The notes under the pieces: model-generated
The model's input: only the letters and a program-made list of their open reading frames with translations
What the model was told of the DNA's origin: nothing
Database searches by the model: none
In this document: positions 25,506 through 38,248 of the stretch, piece after piece
Position numbering within the stretch: position 1 is the stretch's first letter
How the letters are laid out: each line of letters begins with the position of its first letter
Assembly (NCBI RefSeq): GCF_019974135.1
Contig: NZ_AP025017.1
Location: 2,666,001 to 2,730,000 of the forward strand
Direction: 5' to 3'
DNA length: 64,000 nucleotides
DNA from: Actinomyces capricornis
GTDB lineage: Bacteria; Actinomycetota; Actinomycetes; Actinomycetales; Actinomycetaceae
Position numbers and translations under genes: made by a program

Positions 25506-25961
25506 GTGGCAGTGAGCCTGGGGTCGCCCCTGTCGGCAGGTCTGGGGTACCGGTTGATCAAGCTGGGTGACGTGGCCCTCGACCGTGCCTCCGGCGCCCT
25601 GGGGAGCGTGGGGGTGAGGCCCCGCCACTTCAACGTGCTGTCCACCGTGGCCGCAGCCCCCTCGCTGTCCCAGAAGGAGCTGAGCGCACTACTGGGCATC
25701 GACCCCAATGTCATGGTCGGGGTCATCGATGACCTCGAGGCGGCCGGCCTGGCCTCGCGCCAGCGCAGCACCGCCGATCGGCGCAAGCACGTCGTGGTCA
25801 TCACCGACAAGGGGCACCACGTCATCGCCGAGGGCCAGCGGGCCATCGCCACCGCCGAGGAGGAGTTCCTGGCAGTGCTCACCGCCCAGGAGCGGGCGCT
25901 CCTGCTGGAGCTGACCAGCAGGCTGCTGGACATCCCGGCACCGGGCACGGCCGATTCCTGA
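25506..25961 (+). CDS. MarR-family transcriptional regulator
   Basis: A 151-residue winged-helix regulator. The central LSQKELSALLGIDPNVMVGV is the recognition helix-turn-helix, and the wing contains RRKHVVVIT with the preceding Asp-Arg pair conserved in MarR proteins. Flanking helices would form the dimer interface. GGAGG ends 5 nt before GTG 25506, so this start is preferred to GTG 25494. Divergent placement from the MMPL gene and the shared palindrome suggest that it represses the exporter and itself until a ligand, perhaps a lipophilic compound, binds. Confidence 0.88.
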   Translation: MAVSLGSPLSAGLGYRLIKLGDVALDRASGALGSVGVRPRHFNVLSTVAAAPSLSQKELSALLGIDPNVMVGVIDDLEAAGLASRQRSTADRRKHVVVITDKGHHVIAEGQRAIATAEEEFLAVLTAQERALLLELTSRLLDIPAPGTADS

Positions 25962-26024
25962 GCGGGCCAGGCCCGCCTGCGCCCACCTGGTGACCACCAT
26001 GGCGGTGCCTGTGGCGCGCTGACC

Positions 26025-26030
26025 TATGCT
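26025..26030 (+). promoter_or_regulatory. Leaderless -10 element for DAHP synthase
   Basis: TATGCT followed by 7 nt and GTG 26038; the hexamer overlaps the alternative ATG 26026. Confidence 0.5.
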
Positions 26031-26037
26031 GGCGCCC

Positions 26038-27381
26038 GTGATGAACGAGCTCGACACTCCTGGCAACGCCGTCCCGGCCTGGCGGGACCGGCCTGCCCTC
26101 CAGCAGCCCGCCTACCCCGACGCCGAGGCCCTGGCGGCCGTGGGGGAGGACCTGCGCGCCCGTCCACCGCTGGTCTTCGCCGGCGAGGTCGACGCCCTGC
26201 GCGCCCAGATGGCCGCAGCCGCGCAGGGCCGGGCCTTCGTGCTCATGGGAGGGGACTGCGCGGAGTCCTTCGACGACAACTCGGCCACCTCCATCCGCCT
26301 CAAGGTCCAGACCATCCTCCAGATGGCCGCGGTCCTGACCTACGCGGCCTCCACCCCGGTGGTCAAGATCGGGCGCATGGCCGGGCAGTACGCCAAGCCC
26401 CGCAGCGTCGAGACCGAGACCCGCGACGGCGTGACTCTGCCCTCCTACCGGGGTGACTCGGTCAACGGGCACGCCTTCACCGCCCAGGCCCGCACCCCCG
26501 ACCCGGCGCGCATGCTGGACGCCTACCTGCGCTCGGGCACCACCCTCAACCTCGTGCGCGCCTTCACCATGGGCGGCTACGCCGACCTGCGCGAGGTCCA
26601 CTCCTGGAACCGCGGCTTCACCGCCAACCCCGCCTACAAGCGCTTCGAGTCCTTCGCCGGGGAGATCGACCGGGCCATGCGCTTCATGGAGGCCGCCGGC
26701 GTCGACTTCGAGGCCCTGCGCCAGGTCGACTTCTACGCCGCCCACGAGGCCCTCCTGCTGGAGTACGAGGACGCCATGATCCGCCAGGACTCGCGCACCG
26801 GGCGCCTGTACGGCACCTCCGCCCACCTGCTGTGGGTGGGGGAGCGCACCCGCGGTGCCGGGGACGCCCACGTGGCCCTGCTCGAGGGCATCCACAACCC
26901 GGTCGGCGTCAAGATCGGCCCGACCACCACGCCCCGCGAGCTCCTCGAGCTCATCGACCACCTCAACCCGGCCGGCGAGCCCGGGCGCCTGAGCCTCATC
27001 ACCCGCATGGGCGCCGAGCACATCCGCCAGGCGCTGCCGCCCCTCGTCGAGGCCGTGCGCCGCGACGGGCGGCCGGTGACCTGGATCACCGACCCCATGC
27101 ACGGCAACACCATCACCTCGGACAACGGCTACAAGACCCGCCGCTTCGACACGATCATGGAGGAGGTCCGCGGCTTCTTCGAGGTCCACCGCGAGATGGG
27201 CACCGTCCCCGGCGGCATCCACGTCGAGCTCACCGGCGATGATGTCACCGAGTGCCTGGGTGGCGGGGAGCTCATCGACGAGGCCGCCCTGGCCCGGCGC
27301 TACGAGACCCTCGTGGACCCCCGCCTCAACCACCAGCAGTCCCTGGAGATGGCCTTCGAGGTCGCCGAGCTCCTGCGCTGA
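26038..27381 (+). CDS. aroG: Class II 3-deoxy-7-phosphoheptulonate synthase
   Basis: A 447-residue enzyme that condenses phosphoenolpyruvate and erythrose-4-phosphate, the first step of the shikimate pathway. It matches the plant/actinobacterial class II type: RIGRMAGQ-like KIGRMAGQYAKPRS, the GDCAESF metal-site segment, LWVGERTRG, and WITDPMHGNT with the metal-binding His. The TATGCT -10 leads directly to GTG 26038; ATG 26041 and ATG 26026 are alternatives. It converges closely on the PknL-like kinase gene (27-bp gap), the same pairing as in mycobacteria. Confidence 0.93.
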   Translation: MMNELDTPGNAVPAWRDRPALQQPAYPDAEALAAVGEDLRARPPLVFAGEVDALRAQMAAAAQGRAFVLMGGDCAESFDDNSATSIRLKVQTILQMAAVLTYAASTPVVKIGRMAGQYAKPRSVETETRDGVTLPSYRGDSVNGHAFTAQARTPDPARMLDAYLRSGTTLNLVRAFTMGGYADLREVHSWNRGFTANPAYKRFESFAGEIDRAMRFMEAAGVDFEALRQVDFYAAHEALLLEYEDAMIRQDSRTGRLYGTSAHLLWVGERTRGAGDAHVALLEGIHNPVGVKIGPTTTPRELLELIDHLNPAGEPGRLSLITRMGAEHIRQALPPLVEAVRRDGRPVTWITDPMHGNTITSDNGYKTRRFDTIMEEVRGFFEVHREMGTVPGGIHVELTGDDVTECLGGGELIDEAALARRYETLVDPRLNHQQSLEMAFEVAELLR

Positions 27382-27408
27382 GACCGGGGCGCCGGCCTCA
27401 CGGCGGGC

Positions 27409-29514
27409 TCACCACACGTAGATGGTCACCGTCGAGCCCGGCTTGACCCGCGTGCCCGGGGCCGGGTCCGTGGAGCGGACCGAGTCGAAGGCGCCGCCCA
27501 GGCGCCTCTTGACATCGACCTTGAACCCCGCGTCCTCCAGGGTCTCCTTGGCGTCATCCTCGCTCATCCCCGTGACATCGGGCACCGCCACCTGCTCGGG
27601 CCCCTTGGAGATCACCAGGTCCACCGAGTCCCCGTAGGAGGCCGCGGCGCCCGCGGCGGGGGAGGAGGAGACCACCTTGCCCTTGCTGACCTCATCGGAG
27701 TAGGCCTCCGAGGTCTGCCCCAGGCGCAGCCCCGCCTTCTCCAGGGCCTCCGTGGCCTCCTTCTTGCTCATGGAGGCCACGTCGGGCACGGTGGTGGGCC
27801 GCCTGCCCTGGGAGACGACCACCGAGACCGAGGTGGAGTGGTTGACGGTCCTGCCCGCCGCAGGGTCGGAGGAGATGATCTGCCCGGCGGCGACGTCGGC
27901 GGAGTAGTCCTGGGTGACCTCGCCCAGACTCAGGCCCTGGGCCTCCAGGGCGGCGCGCGCCTCCTCCTCGGTCTTGCCCGCCAGGTCGGGCACCTGCGTG
28001 GTCTGCACGCCCCGGGAGACGACGGCGGTGATCGCCCGGCCAGGAGCCACGCGCTGGCCCACCCCCGGCTCGCAGGAGATGACGCTGCCCGCCGGGACCG
28101 TATCGGAGTAGTCGCGCGTGGGGGGAGACCACACCAGGCCCTCGGCCTCCACGGCCGACCTGGCCTCATCCTGGCCCATGCCCACGATGTCGGGCACGGG
28201 GATGCGTCGGCCCGGGCCGGCATTGAAGAACCATGCGGCCGAGGCACTGGTGGCCGTGATGGCCAGGGCCGCCCCGATGACGACGGCGCGCCGGGAGCGC
28301 AGCGGGGCGGCCGCCCCCGCCCCGGAGGCCCGCCCGGAGCGCTCCGGGCGGGATCCCCCGGCCGAGCCCGCTGAGCCGGCAGTGGCCGCCGAGCCGGCCG
28401 AGCGCACCGGGGCGACGGTGATCTCATGGGTGCGCTGGGCGTCCTGGGAGCCGGATCTGAGCAGCAGTCGGCGCGTGCGCTGCTCGGGGCGCGGGCCGAT
28501 GGAGCCGATGGGCAGGGAGATCGTGCGCATGCCCGCATGCGGCGGGGCCTGGGGCTCCTCCCCATCCTGGGGGCTGTCGGCGATCGCGGCGCGCGCCGCC
28601 TGGGCGTTGGCCGACATGGCCGTCTGGGTGCGCACCGAGCCGGTCCCGCCCCCGCGGCGCACCGCCAGCTCCGAGGCGCTGAGCTCCTCCACGACGCTGC
28701 GCAGCAGGGCCAGGGCCGCATCGGCGTCCTCGGGCCGGTCCTCGGGGGAGCGGCGCGTCATCATGGCCACCAGCTCATCGACGTCGGCGGGCATCTCGGG
28801 CACCAGGGCCGAGGGCAGGGGGACGTCCTCATGGACGTTGCGGAAGGCGATCTGGATGGGGGAGTCGGCGGTGAAGGGCTGCTCGCCGGTGAGCAGCTCG
28901 TACAGGACGATGCCCGTGGAGAAGACATCCGCGCGGGAGGTCGAGGCCCCCGAGGTGATGAGCTCGGGGGCCAGGTACGCCACCGTGCCCAGCACATTGC
29001 CCGTCGTGGTCTGGGCCACCTCCGTCACGGCGCGCGCCAGCCCGAAGTCGGCCACCTTGGCCACCGAGCCGTCCGAAGGCAGCAGGACGTTCTCGGGCTT
29101 GATGTCCCGGTGCACCAGGCCCGCGCGGTGCGCCGCCCCCAGGGGGCGCAGCACCTGGGCCACCAGGCCCAGCGCCTCCTTGACCGACAGCGGGCCCGAG
29201 GCGATGAGGTCGCGCAGGGTGGGCCCCTCCACGTACTCCATGACCAGGTAGGCCACGCCCTCCAGGCTGCCCTGGTCATAGACCGCCACCACCCCCGGGT
29301 TGGACAGGCGGGCGGCGGCGCGCGCCTCGCGGCGGAAGCGCGAGACGAAGTCGGGGGAGTCCGCCAGGTGGGCGTGCATGAGCTTGAGCGCCACCCGGCG
29401 ATCCAGGCGGCGGTCGTGGGCGCGGTAGACGGTGGCCATGCCGCCACGGGCGACGCGGTCGACGATCTCGTAGCGAGAATCGATGAGACGACCGATGAGG
29501 GGATCCGTGACCAC
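27409..29514 (-). CDS. pknL: PASTA-domain Ser/Thr protein kinase, PknL-like
   Basis: A 701-residue membrane kinase. The kinase domain (about 12-285) has the G-rich loop RGGMATVYRA, Lys44, the HRDIKPEN catalytic loop with Asp137, and DFGLAR. A variable Ser/Ala/Arg-rich linker leads to one transmembrane helix (about 408-430). Outside the cell are four PASTA repeats, each opening with VPD or a variant, to the C-terminus. Such kinases sense peptidoglycan or lipid II fragments and phosphorylate cell-wall and division proteins. GTG 29514 follows TAGAAT by 7 nt. The aroG and polyprenyl synthase neighbours match the mycobacterial pknL locus. Confidence 0.92.
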   Translation of the reverse strand: MVTDPLIGRLIDSRYEIVDRVARGGMATVYRAHDRRLDRRVALKLMHAHLADSPDFVSRFRREARAAARLSNPGVVAVYDQGSLEGVAYLVMEYVEGPTLRDLIASGPLSVKEALGLVAQVLRPLGAAHRAGLVHRDIKPENVLLPSDGSVAKVADFGLARAVTEVAQTTTGNVLGTVAYLAPELITSGASTSRADVFSTGIVLYELLTGEQPFTADSPIQIAFRNVHEDVPLPSALVPEMPADVDELVAMMTRRSPEDRPEDADAALALLRSVVEELSASELAVRRGGGTGSVRTQTAMSANAQAARAAIADSPQDGEEPQAPPHAGMRTISLPIGSIGPRPEQRTRRLLLRSGSQDAQRTHEITVAPVRSAGSAATAGSAGSAGGSRPERSGRASGAGAAAPLRSRRAVVIGAALAITATSASAAWFFNAGPGRRIPVPDIVGMGQDEARSAVEAEGLVWSPPTRDYSDTVPAGSVISCEPGVGQRVAPGRAITAVVSRGVQTTQVPDLAGKTEEEARAALEAQGLSLGEVTQDYSADVAAGQIISSDPAAGRTVNHSTSVSVVVSQGRRPTTVPDVASMSKKEATEALEKAGLRLGQTSEAYSDEVSKGKVVSSSPAAGAAASYGDSVDLVISKGPEQVAVPDVTGMSEDDAKETLEDAGFKVDVKRRLGGAFDSVRSTDPAPGTRVKPGSTVTIYVW

Positions 29515-29521
29515 GGGACTG

Positions 29522-29527
29522 ATTCTA
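29522..29527 (-). promoter_or_regulatory. Leaderless -10 element for the PASTA kinase
   Basis: TAGAAT on the minus strand, 7 nt before GTG 29514, within the 64-bp gap to the upstream gene. Confidence 0.55.
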
Positions 29528-29578
29528 CGGTCAACCGAGGGCCGGGTGCGCCAGCGCCGGGCCCCGGCCCCCGCGGGC

Positions 29579-30805
29579 TCAGGCCTCGCGCTCGGTGAGC
29601 CTGAGCGCCAGGTGGGCCAGCTCCTCCAGGGCCGCGGGCTCCACCCCCCGCCCGCCGGCCAGCGCCCGCAGCTCCTCCAGCGCCCGCTCCCCGGCGCGCC
29701 GGTGGGTGGCGATGGCCTCCTCATGGGCGGCCCTGGCGCCGCAGTCCTCGATCATCCGCGCCACGGCCCCGATCTGGTCCTGGCCGGCCTCCCGGTTGGC
29801 CAGGACTTCGCCCAGCAGGGCGCGCCCGGCGTCGTCGGTGCGCCCCCAGGTCAGGGCCAGCAGGACGGTGCGCTTTCCCTCGCGCAGGTCGTCCCCCGCG
29901 GGCTTGCCGGTGCGCCGGGGGTCCCCGAAGGCGCCCAGCTCGTCGTCGCGCAGCTGGAAGGCGATGCCGATCTCCTCGCCGAAGGCCCCCAGCAGCTCGG
30001 CGGCCCGGCTGGCCGGTTCCATCCCGGCCAGCAGCGCCCCGATGAGCAGGGGGTGCTGGACGGAGTAGCGGGCGGACTTGTGGCGGATGACGGCCAGGGC
30101 GTCGTGGTGCATCCGGGCCGAGGCCCGCCCGGGGTCCTGGTCCAGGGGCAAGGGGGTGACCTCGCTGCGCACGTCGAGGAACTGGCCCAGGGCGACCTCG
30201 GCGGTCATGGCGTCGAAGGCCGCCCGCGCCCGCAGCGCCGCGCCGGCGTGCGGGAAGCCCTCCCGCCCTGAGCCCTGCCGCGCCGGCCCCTGCGGGGCGC
30301 TGAGGGCGCTCATCTCCTGGCAGGCCAGGGACAGCAGCAGATCCCCCAGCAGGATGGCGCCGCTGACCCCGAAGTCCTCGGCCCGGCCGCGCCAGCCGCC
30401 CTCGGCGTGCTTAGAGGCGAAGGCCCGGTGCGCCGCCGGGAGCCCGCGCCGCGTCAGGGCCCCGTCCATGACGTCGTCGTGCACCAGGGCACTGGCCTGG
30501 TAGAACTCCAGGGCCGCCCCCAGGTGGGCGGAGTGGGGGCCGGCCAAGCGTGCGGCCGGATCGGGGGAGCCCTGGGGCAGGCTCATGCCCACCCCGCCCA
30601 GCACCGCCCGCATGCGCTTGCCGCCACGCAGAGCCAGGGCCGCGGCATCGAGCATGTGCGCTCCGGCCCGGCCCAGGTCCTGCCAGTCCCGGCGGTGGGC
30701 CTCGATGACCTCGATGAGGCGGGACTCCACGGCGGTGCGCAGGGCCGCCAGTGCGTCGGCGAGGCCCGAGCCCTGAGCACTGTTCATGTCGCTGACATCG
30801 CTCAT
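29579..30805 (-). CDS. Polyprenyl (isoprenyl) diphosphate synthase
   Basis: A 408-residue trans-prenyl chain elongation enzyme. The first Asp-rich motif is DDVMD at 110-114 and the second is DDELGAFGD in the C-terminal half; both bind Mg-diphosphate. GGKRMR near residue 58 is the usual substrate-binding start. Length is slightly above the family norm, with Ala/Gly/Pro-rich insertions in mid-protein. Product chain length is not readable with confidence. It lies just upstream of the kinase gene on the same strand. Probable roles are menaquinone side chain or carrier-lipid supply. Confidence 0.88.
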   Translation of the reverse strand: MSDVSDMNSAQGSGLADALAALRTAVESRLIEVIEAHRRDWQDLGRAGAHMLDAAALALRGGKRMRAVLGGVGMSLPQGSPDPAARLAGPHSAHLGAALEFYQASALVHDDVMDGALTRRGLPAAHRAFASKHAEGGWRGRAEDFGVSGAILLGDLLLSLACQEMSALSAPQGPARQGSGREGFPHAGAALRARAAFDAMTAEVALGQFLDVRSEVTPLPLDQDPGRASARMHHDALAVIRHKSARYSVQHPLLIGALLAGMEPASRAAELLGAFGEEIGIAFQLRDDELGAFGDPRRTGKPAGDDLREGKRTVLLALTWGRTDDAGRALLGEVLANREAGQDQIGAVARMIEDCGARAAHEEAIATHRRAGERALEELRALAGGRGVEPAALEELAHLALRLTEREA

Positions 30806-30811
30806 GGCGCT

Positions 30812-30817
30812 AGCCTA
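30812..30817 (-). promoter_or_regulatory. Leaderless -10 element for the polyprenyl synthase
   Basis: TAGGCT on the minus strand, 6 nt before ATG 30805; no ribosome binding site. Confidence 0.5.
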
Positions 30818-30962
30818 GAGGGCCCGTGGCGGCCAAGGCCCCGGGGAATAAACGCTACACTCGGACGGTTGTCCGCTTCAGCCCGTGGTGCGGCCCATGC
30901 CCGCGCACCGCGACCCGCCTACCACCCGCTACCCACCCGCACGCCCACGCGAAAGGAACTCC

Positions 30963-32606
<1,644 letters not shown>

Positions 32607-32636
32607 CTGCCTGGACTGGCACCGCCTCGATACAGC

Positions 32637-32680
32637 CAGTGCCCTGCCGGGCGCCCCTCTGGGGCTCCGGCAGGGCACTG
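32637..32680. terminator. Bidirectional hairpin terminator after sigA
   Basis: A perfect 14-bp stem (32637-32650 with 32667-32680), with an inner CCCC/GGGG pairing in the loop, lies between convergent genes. Confidence 0.75.
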
Positions 32681-32718
32681 CGCGCGGGGCCTACGTCGGC
32701 CTGCTGCGGCCTACTCGG

Positions 32719-33186
32719 TCACTCGGTGACGGTGGCCAGTCCGGTGGTGCTGGCCGCCTCCTGGAGGCTGCCCAGATCGGTGACCCGGGTGAAGCCGGCC
32801 TCGCGCATCGCGGCGACGGCCTGGGCGGAGCGGTTCCCCGAGCGGCAGTAGACCTGGTAGGAGGCGCTGGGGTCGAGCTCCTGGATCCGGGAGGTGAAGT
32901 CCTCGGCGGTGATGTCGATGTTCACCGCGCCCTCCAGGTGGCCCTCGGCGTACTCCTCGGGGGCGCGCACATCGATGGTGGTCACCGCCTGGGTGGAGGG
33001 GGCGCTGGCCCCGGCGCTGGGGGCGCCCGACGGCGAGGAGGCGCCGGTGGATGCCCTCGAGCAGCCCGCCACCGCCAGGGCCAGGGCCGCGCCGATCACG
33101 ACGACGGCGCCCAGCCGCGGGCAGCGGGCGGGACGGCGCACCGAGGGGGCCGAGTGCACGGGGGAGGCTGGGTCGGTCGGCATCAT
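32719..33186 (-). CDS. Rhodanese-domain lipoprotein
   Basis: A 155-residue exported lipoprotein. A long N-region leads to a hydrophobic segment ending in the lipobox AVAGC, followed by a Ser/Ala/Pro linker. The rhodanese domain (about 68-150) has DVRAPEEYAEGHL and active-site loop VYCRSGNRS, whose Cys would carry a persulfide. The role outside the membrane may be sulfur transfer or thiol redox; the substrate is unknown. Start at ATG 33186 or 33183. It lies between sigA and the DUF7455 gene, and on the same strand as the latter. Confidence 0.85.
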   Translation of the reverse strand: MMPTDPASPVHSAPSVRRPARCPRLGAVVVIGAALALAVAGCSRASTGASSPSGAPSAGASAPSTQAVTTIDVRAPEEYAEGHLEGAVNIDITAEDFTSRIQELDPSASYQVYCRSGNRSAQAVAAMREAGFTRVTDLGSLQEAASTTGLATVTE

Positions 33187-33200
33187 TCGGCTACTCGCTG

Positions 33201-33470
33201 CTACTCGCCGCTGGTCAGCCGGGAGGACTCGTCCTGGAAGAGCAGGGCGACCTCACGCAGCCTCTCGCCGTGCTGGCGGGCGTGGTGGGCGCAGAAGAAG
33301 AGCTCCCCGGTGAGCATGACCGCCCGCACATAGGCCTGGGCCTGGCACACATCGCAGCGGTCCGCCGTGGTCAGGGGGCGCTGCTGGGCCTGGTCGGCTG
33401 CGGGGGCGTCGGTCTGCTCGACGGCGGTCTCAGCGCCCTGGCGAGCCTGGGAGGTGCTGGTGGTGCTCAT
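33201..33470 (-). CDS. DUF7455-type small zinc-binding protein
   Basis: An 89-residue protein with a disordered Ala/Gln/Thr-rich start and a compact core: ADRCDVCQAQAYVR, then ELFFCAHHARQH. The C-x2-C and C-x2-H pairs suggest a small zinc ribbon. The family is conserved in actinobacteria between the primary sigma gene and a type II topoisomerase B gene, exactly the position here; its function is not known. ATG 33470 is used because the first residues of the longer form (ATG 33479) add nothing conserved. Confidence 0.8.
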   Translation of the reverse strand: MSTTSTSQARQGAETAVEQTDAPAADQAQQRPLTTADRCDVCQAQAYVRAVMLTGELFFCAHHARQHGERLREVALLFQDESSRLTSGE

Positions 33471-33640
33471 GCCCGGCATTCCATCACGGGGCCGGGGCCG
33501 GCAGACCCCGGAAAGCGGGGTTTCCGCCTGCGGCGCATCCCGTTTCGCCGACGGCGCACCAGGGGGCGCCGTGCTCGCTCGGGTTGACCAGTGCTGGCCC
33601 GGGCGCGGCGCGGGAGGCGGCCCGCGGGCCGCGTATCGGC

Positions 33641-33646
33641 TACAGT
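33641..33646 (+). promoter_or_regulatory. Leaderless -10 element for parE
   Basis: TACAGT followed by 6 nt and GTG 33653. Confidence 0.55.
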
Positions 33647-33652
33647 CCGGCC

Positions 33653-35896
<2,244 letters not shown>

Positions 35897-36032
35897 GCCG
35901 CGCACGGGCCGCGCGGGCACCGCCCTGGGGTAGTCTCCTCACGGGCGCCACGGCGGGGGCTACGGGCGCCCGGAAGCCGGCGGCCCCGCCGAGTACTGGA
36001 GCCGAGTACTGCGAGCACTGAAGGAGGCGCCC

Positions 36033-37088
36033 ATGGCACCGGTCTACGGATACCCCCGCGGCGGGGGACACTCGCCCTGGGCGATGCTGCGCCCCGGCCC
36101 GCGCTCGGCCCTGCCCCGGCACCTGTCCTGGATGCCCCTGGGGCCGGAGGACAACGCCGAGCTGGCCGCCCTCATCGCCCGCGCCGAGGCCGTGGACAAC
36201 CCGCCCTACCGCACCACGGAGCAGGAGACCGCCGAGTACTTCGTCGACCCGACCTACTCGGGGGTGGCCGGGCGCGACGCCGAGGGCGTCATGCGCGCCT
36301 TCGGCCTGGTGCGGCTGCGGCCCGCCGGGGAGATCTACGCCTCCATGACCGGGGTGGTGGACCCGGCCAGCCGCAAGCAGGGCATCGGACGGGCCCTGCT
36401 GCACTGGCAGACCGAGCGGGCCCGCCACCTGGTGGGCGCCGAGCGGGCCGGTGGGCGGGGCACGAGCGGGGACCAGCACGCCGTGGCCCATGTGGTGACC
36501 ACGGTGCTGGAGGACGACGAGCGCATGCAGGAGCACCTGCACCACCTGGGCTTCGAGCCGCGCCGCTGGTACCGGGAGGTGCGCCGCTCCCTGGCCCAGG
36601 AGATCCCCGAGATCGAGCTGGACCGCTTCTTGAGCGTGGAGCCCTGGACCCCGCAGATCGACGACCTGGTGCGCCGCGCCCACAACCAGGCGGTCGGCGA
36701 TGACTGGGGGGCCCATACGGTCAGCGCCGAGGAGTGGGCGGCCGGCGGCGCCTTCGTGGTGCCCCACTGGAGCTTCGTGGTCATGGACCGCTCCAGCGAC
36801 CGCGCCCGCGTGGCCGGCTACCTGCGCTCGAGCCGCTACGAGCAGGACTGGGAGGCCCTGGGGTGGCGCGAGGGCTACAGCGACATGCTGGGGGTGCTCA
36901 GCGACTACCGCAGCCGCAAGGTGGGCTCGGCGCTGCTGTGCGCGGCCATGCGCGCCTACGCGGCCGAGGGCATGGACTATGCGGCCGCCGGCGTGGACAC
37001 CGATAACCCCGACGGCGCCTCGGAGCTCTACGAGTCCCTGGGCTATGAGCCCACCCGCGGCACCATCCTCTACGTGCTCGACGTCTAA
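36033..37088 (+). CDS. Tandem GNAT-family N-acetyltransferase
   Basis: A 351-residue cytosolic protein with two GNAT-like halves. The first (about 35-180) has the acetyl-CoA loop-like VDPASRKQGIGRALL. The second (about 200-351) has LSDYRSRKVGSALL and the ending GVDTDNPDGASELYESLGYE typical of tandem actinobacterial GNATs such as mycothiol synthase relatives. The first half may be non-catalytic. The acceptor is unknown. GGAGG precedes ATG 36033. It lies between parE and the convergent glycerate kinase. Confidence 0.82.
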   Translation: MAPVYGYPRGGGHSPWAMLRPGPRSALPRHLSWMPLGPEDNAELAALIARAEAVDNPPYRTTEQETAEYFVDPTYSGVAGRDAEGVMRAFGLVRLRPAGEIYASMTGVVDPASRKQGIGRALLHWQTERARHLVGAERAGGRGTSGDQHAVAHVVTTVLEDDERMQEHLHHLGFEPRRWYREVRRSLAQEIPEIELDRFLSVEPWTPQIDDLVRRAHNQAVGDDWGAHTVSAEEWAAGGAFVVPHWSFVVMDRSSDRARVAGYLRSSRYEQDWEALGWREGYSDMLGVLSDYRSRKVGSALLCAAMRAYAAEGMDYAAAGVDTDNPDGASELYESLGYEPTRGTILYVLDV

Positions 37089-37110
37089 GCCCTCCTGGCC
37101 TGGGAGCCTG

Positions 37111-38238
37111 TCAGCAGGGCGGGCGGTGGGCCCACAGGCGCATGACGCTGGCCGCGGCGCGCTCGGCGCTGGTCTCGGCGGCCTCCAGGGCCTGGGCCAG
37201 GCTGGTGGTATCACCCTGGCTGATCGAGACCACGGCCAGGCATCCGGCCTCCAGCAGGGCATCGGCTCCGGCCCCCACCCGCCCGGCCAGGACGACGGCG
37301 GGCACGCCCCGGGCCCGGGCGATCCGGGCCACCCCGGCGGGGGTCTTGCCCGCCAGGGTCTGGGCATCGACCGATCCCTCACCGGTGAGGACCAGATCGG
37401 CTCCGGCGATGAGGCCTTCCAGGCCCACGGTGCGGGCCACGAGCTCCACGCCGGGCACCAGGCGCGCCCCCAGCAGGGTCATGAGGGCGAAGCCCAGGCC
37501 GCCGGCCGCCCCGGCCCCGGCCCGCTGGGCCAGATCCGGGTGCCCGCTCACGCGCGCCCAGGTGGCCAGCACCTCATCGAGGCGGGCCACCTGCTCGGAC
37601 CCGGCACCCTTCTGAGGGCCGAAGACGGCGCTGGCGCCGCGCGGGCCCAGCAGGGGATTGTCCACATCGCAGGCCACCTCGATACTCACCGAGGCCAGCC
37701 GCGCATCCAGCCCCGAGGCATCGATGCGCTCCAGGGCGGCCAGGTCGCGTGGGGCCGGGCCGATCCGGCGGCCCCCGGGGCCCAGGAGTCCTAGCCCCAG
37801 CTCGGCGAGCATGCCCACCCCGCCGTCGTTGGTCGCCGAGCCCCCGATGCCCAGCAGGATGCGGCGAGCCCCCGCATCCAGGGCCGCGCGGATGAGGCGG
37901 CCCACCCCGCGGGTGTCGGAGCCCAGGATGTCGCGCTCCTCGGGAGCGATGAGTTCGAGCCCGCAGCAGGTGGCCATCTCCATGACCACCGTGGTGCCCG
38001 CCACCGCCATCTGCCCGATGGTGGGCCGCCCGAGCGCGTCGATGGTCTCCACCCGGAGGATCTGGGCGCCCAGGCAGGCGGCGACCGCCCGGGTGAAGCC
38101 CTCACCGCCGTCGGACATGGGCACCTCGACCACCTGGGCCCGGGGCAGGACGGCGCGCACGCCCCGCGCCATGGCGGCGGCTGCACGGGGAGCGGACATG
38201 GACTCCTTGAAGGAGTCCGGGGCGATCACGATCCTCAT
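37111..38238 (-). CDS. glxK: Glycerate kinase, GarK/GlxK family
   Basis: A 375-residue enzyme phosphorylating D-glycerate. The N-terminus MRIVIAPDSFKESMSA is diagnostic; PMSDGGEGF, the GIGGSATNDGG glycine-rich segment and LTGEGSVD near the C-terminus complete the family pattern. It starts 10 nt after the amidohydrolase stop, so it is the third gene of a parC - amidohydrolase - glycerate kinase operon. No glycerate-producing enzyme is nearby. It overlaps nothing and converges on the GNAT gene. Confidence 0.92.
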   Translation of the reverse strand: MRIVIAPDSFKESMSAPRAAAAMARGVRAVLPRAQVVEVPMSDGGEGFTRAVAACLGAQILRVETIDALGRPTIGQMAVAGTTVVMEMATCCGLELIAPEERDILGSDTRGVGRLIRAALDAGARRILLGIGGSATNDGGVGMLAELGLGLLGPGGRRIGPAPRDLAALERIDASGLDARLASVSIEVACDVDNPLLGPRGASAVFGPQKGAGSEQVARLDEVLATWARVSGHPDLAQRAGAGAAGGLGFALMTLLGARLVPGVELVARTVGLEGLIAGADLVLTGEGSVDAQTLAGKTPAGVARIARARGVPAVVLAGRVGAGADALLEAGCLAVVSISQGDTTSLAQALEAAETSAERAAASVMRLWAHRPPC

Positions 38239-38248
38239 GCCACCGTCC

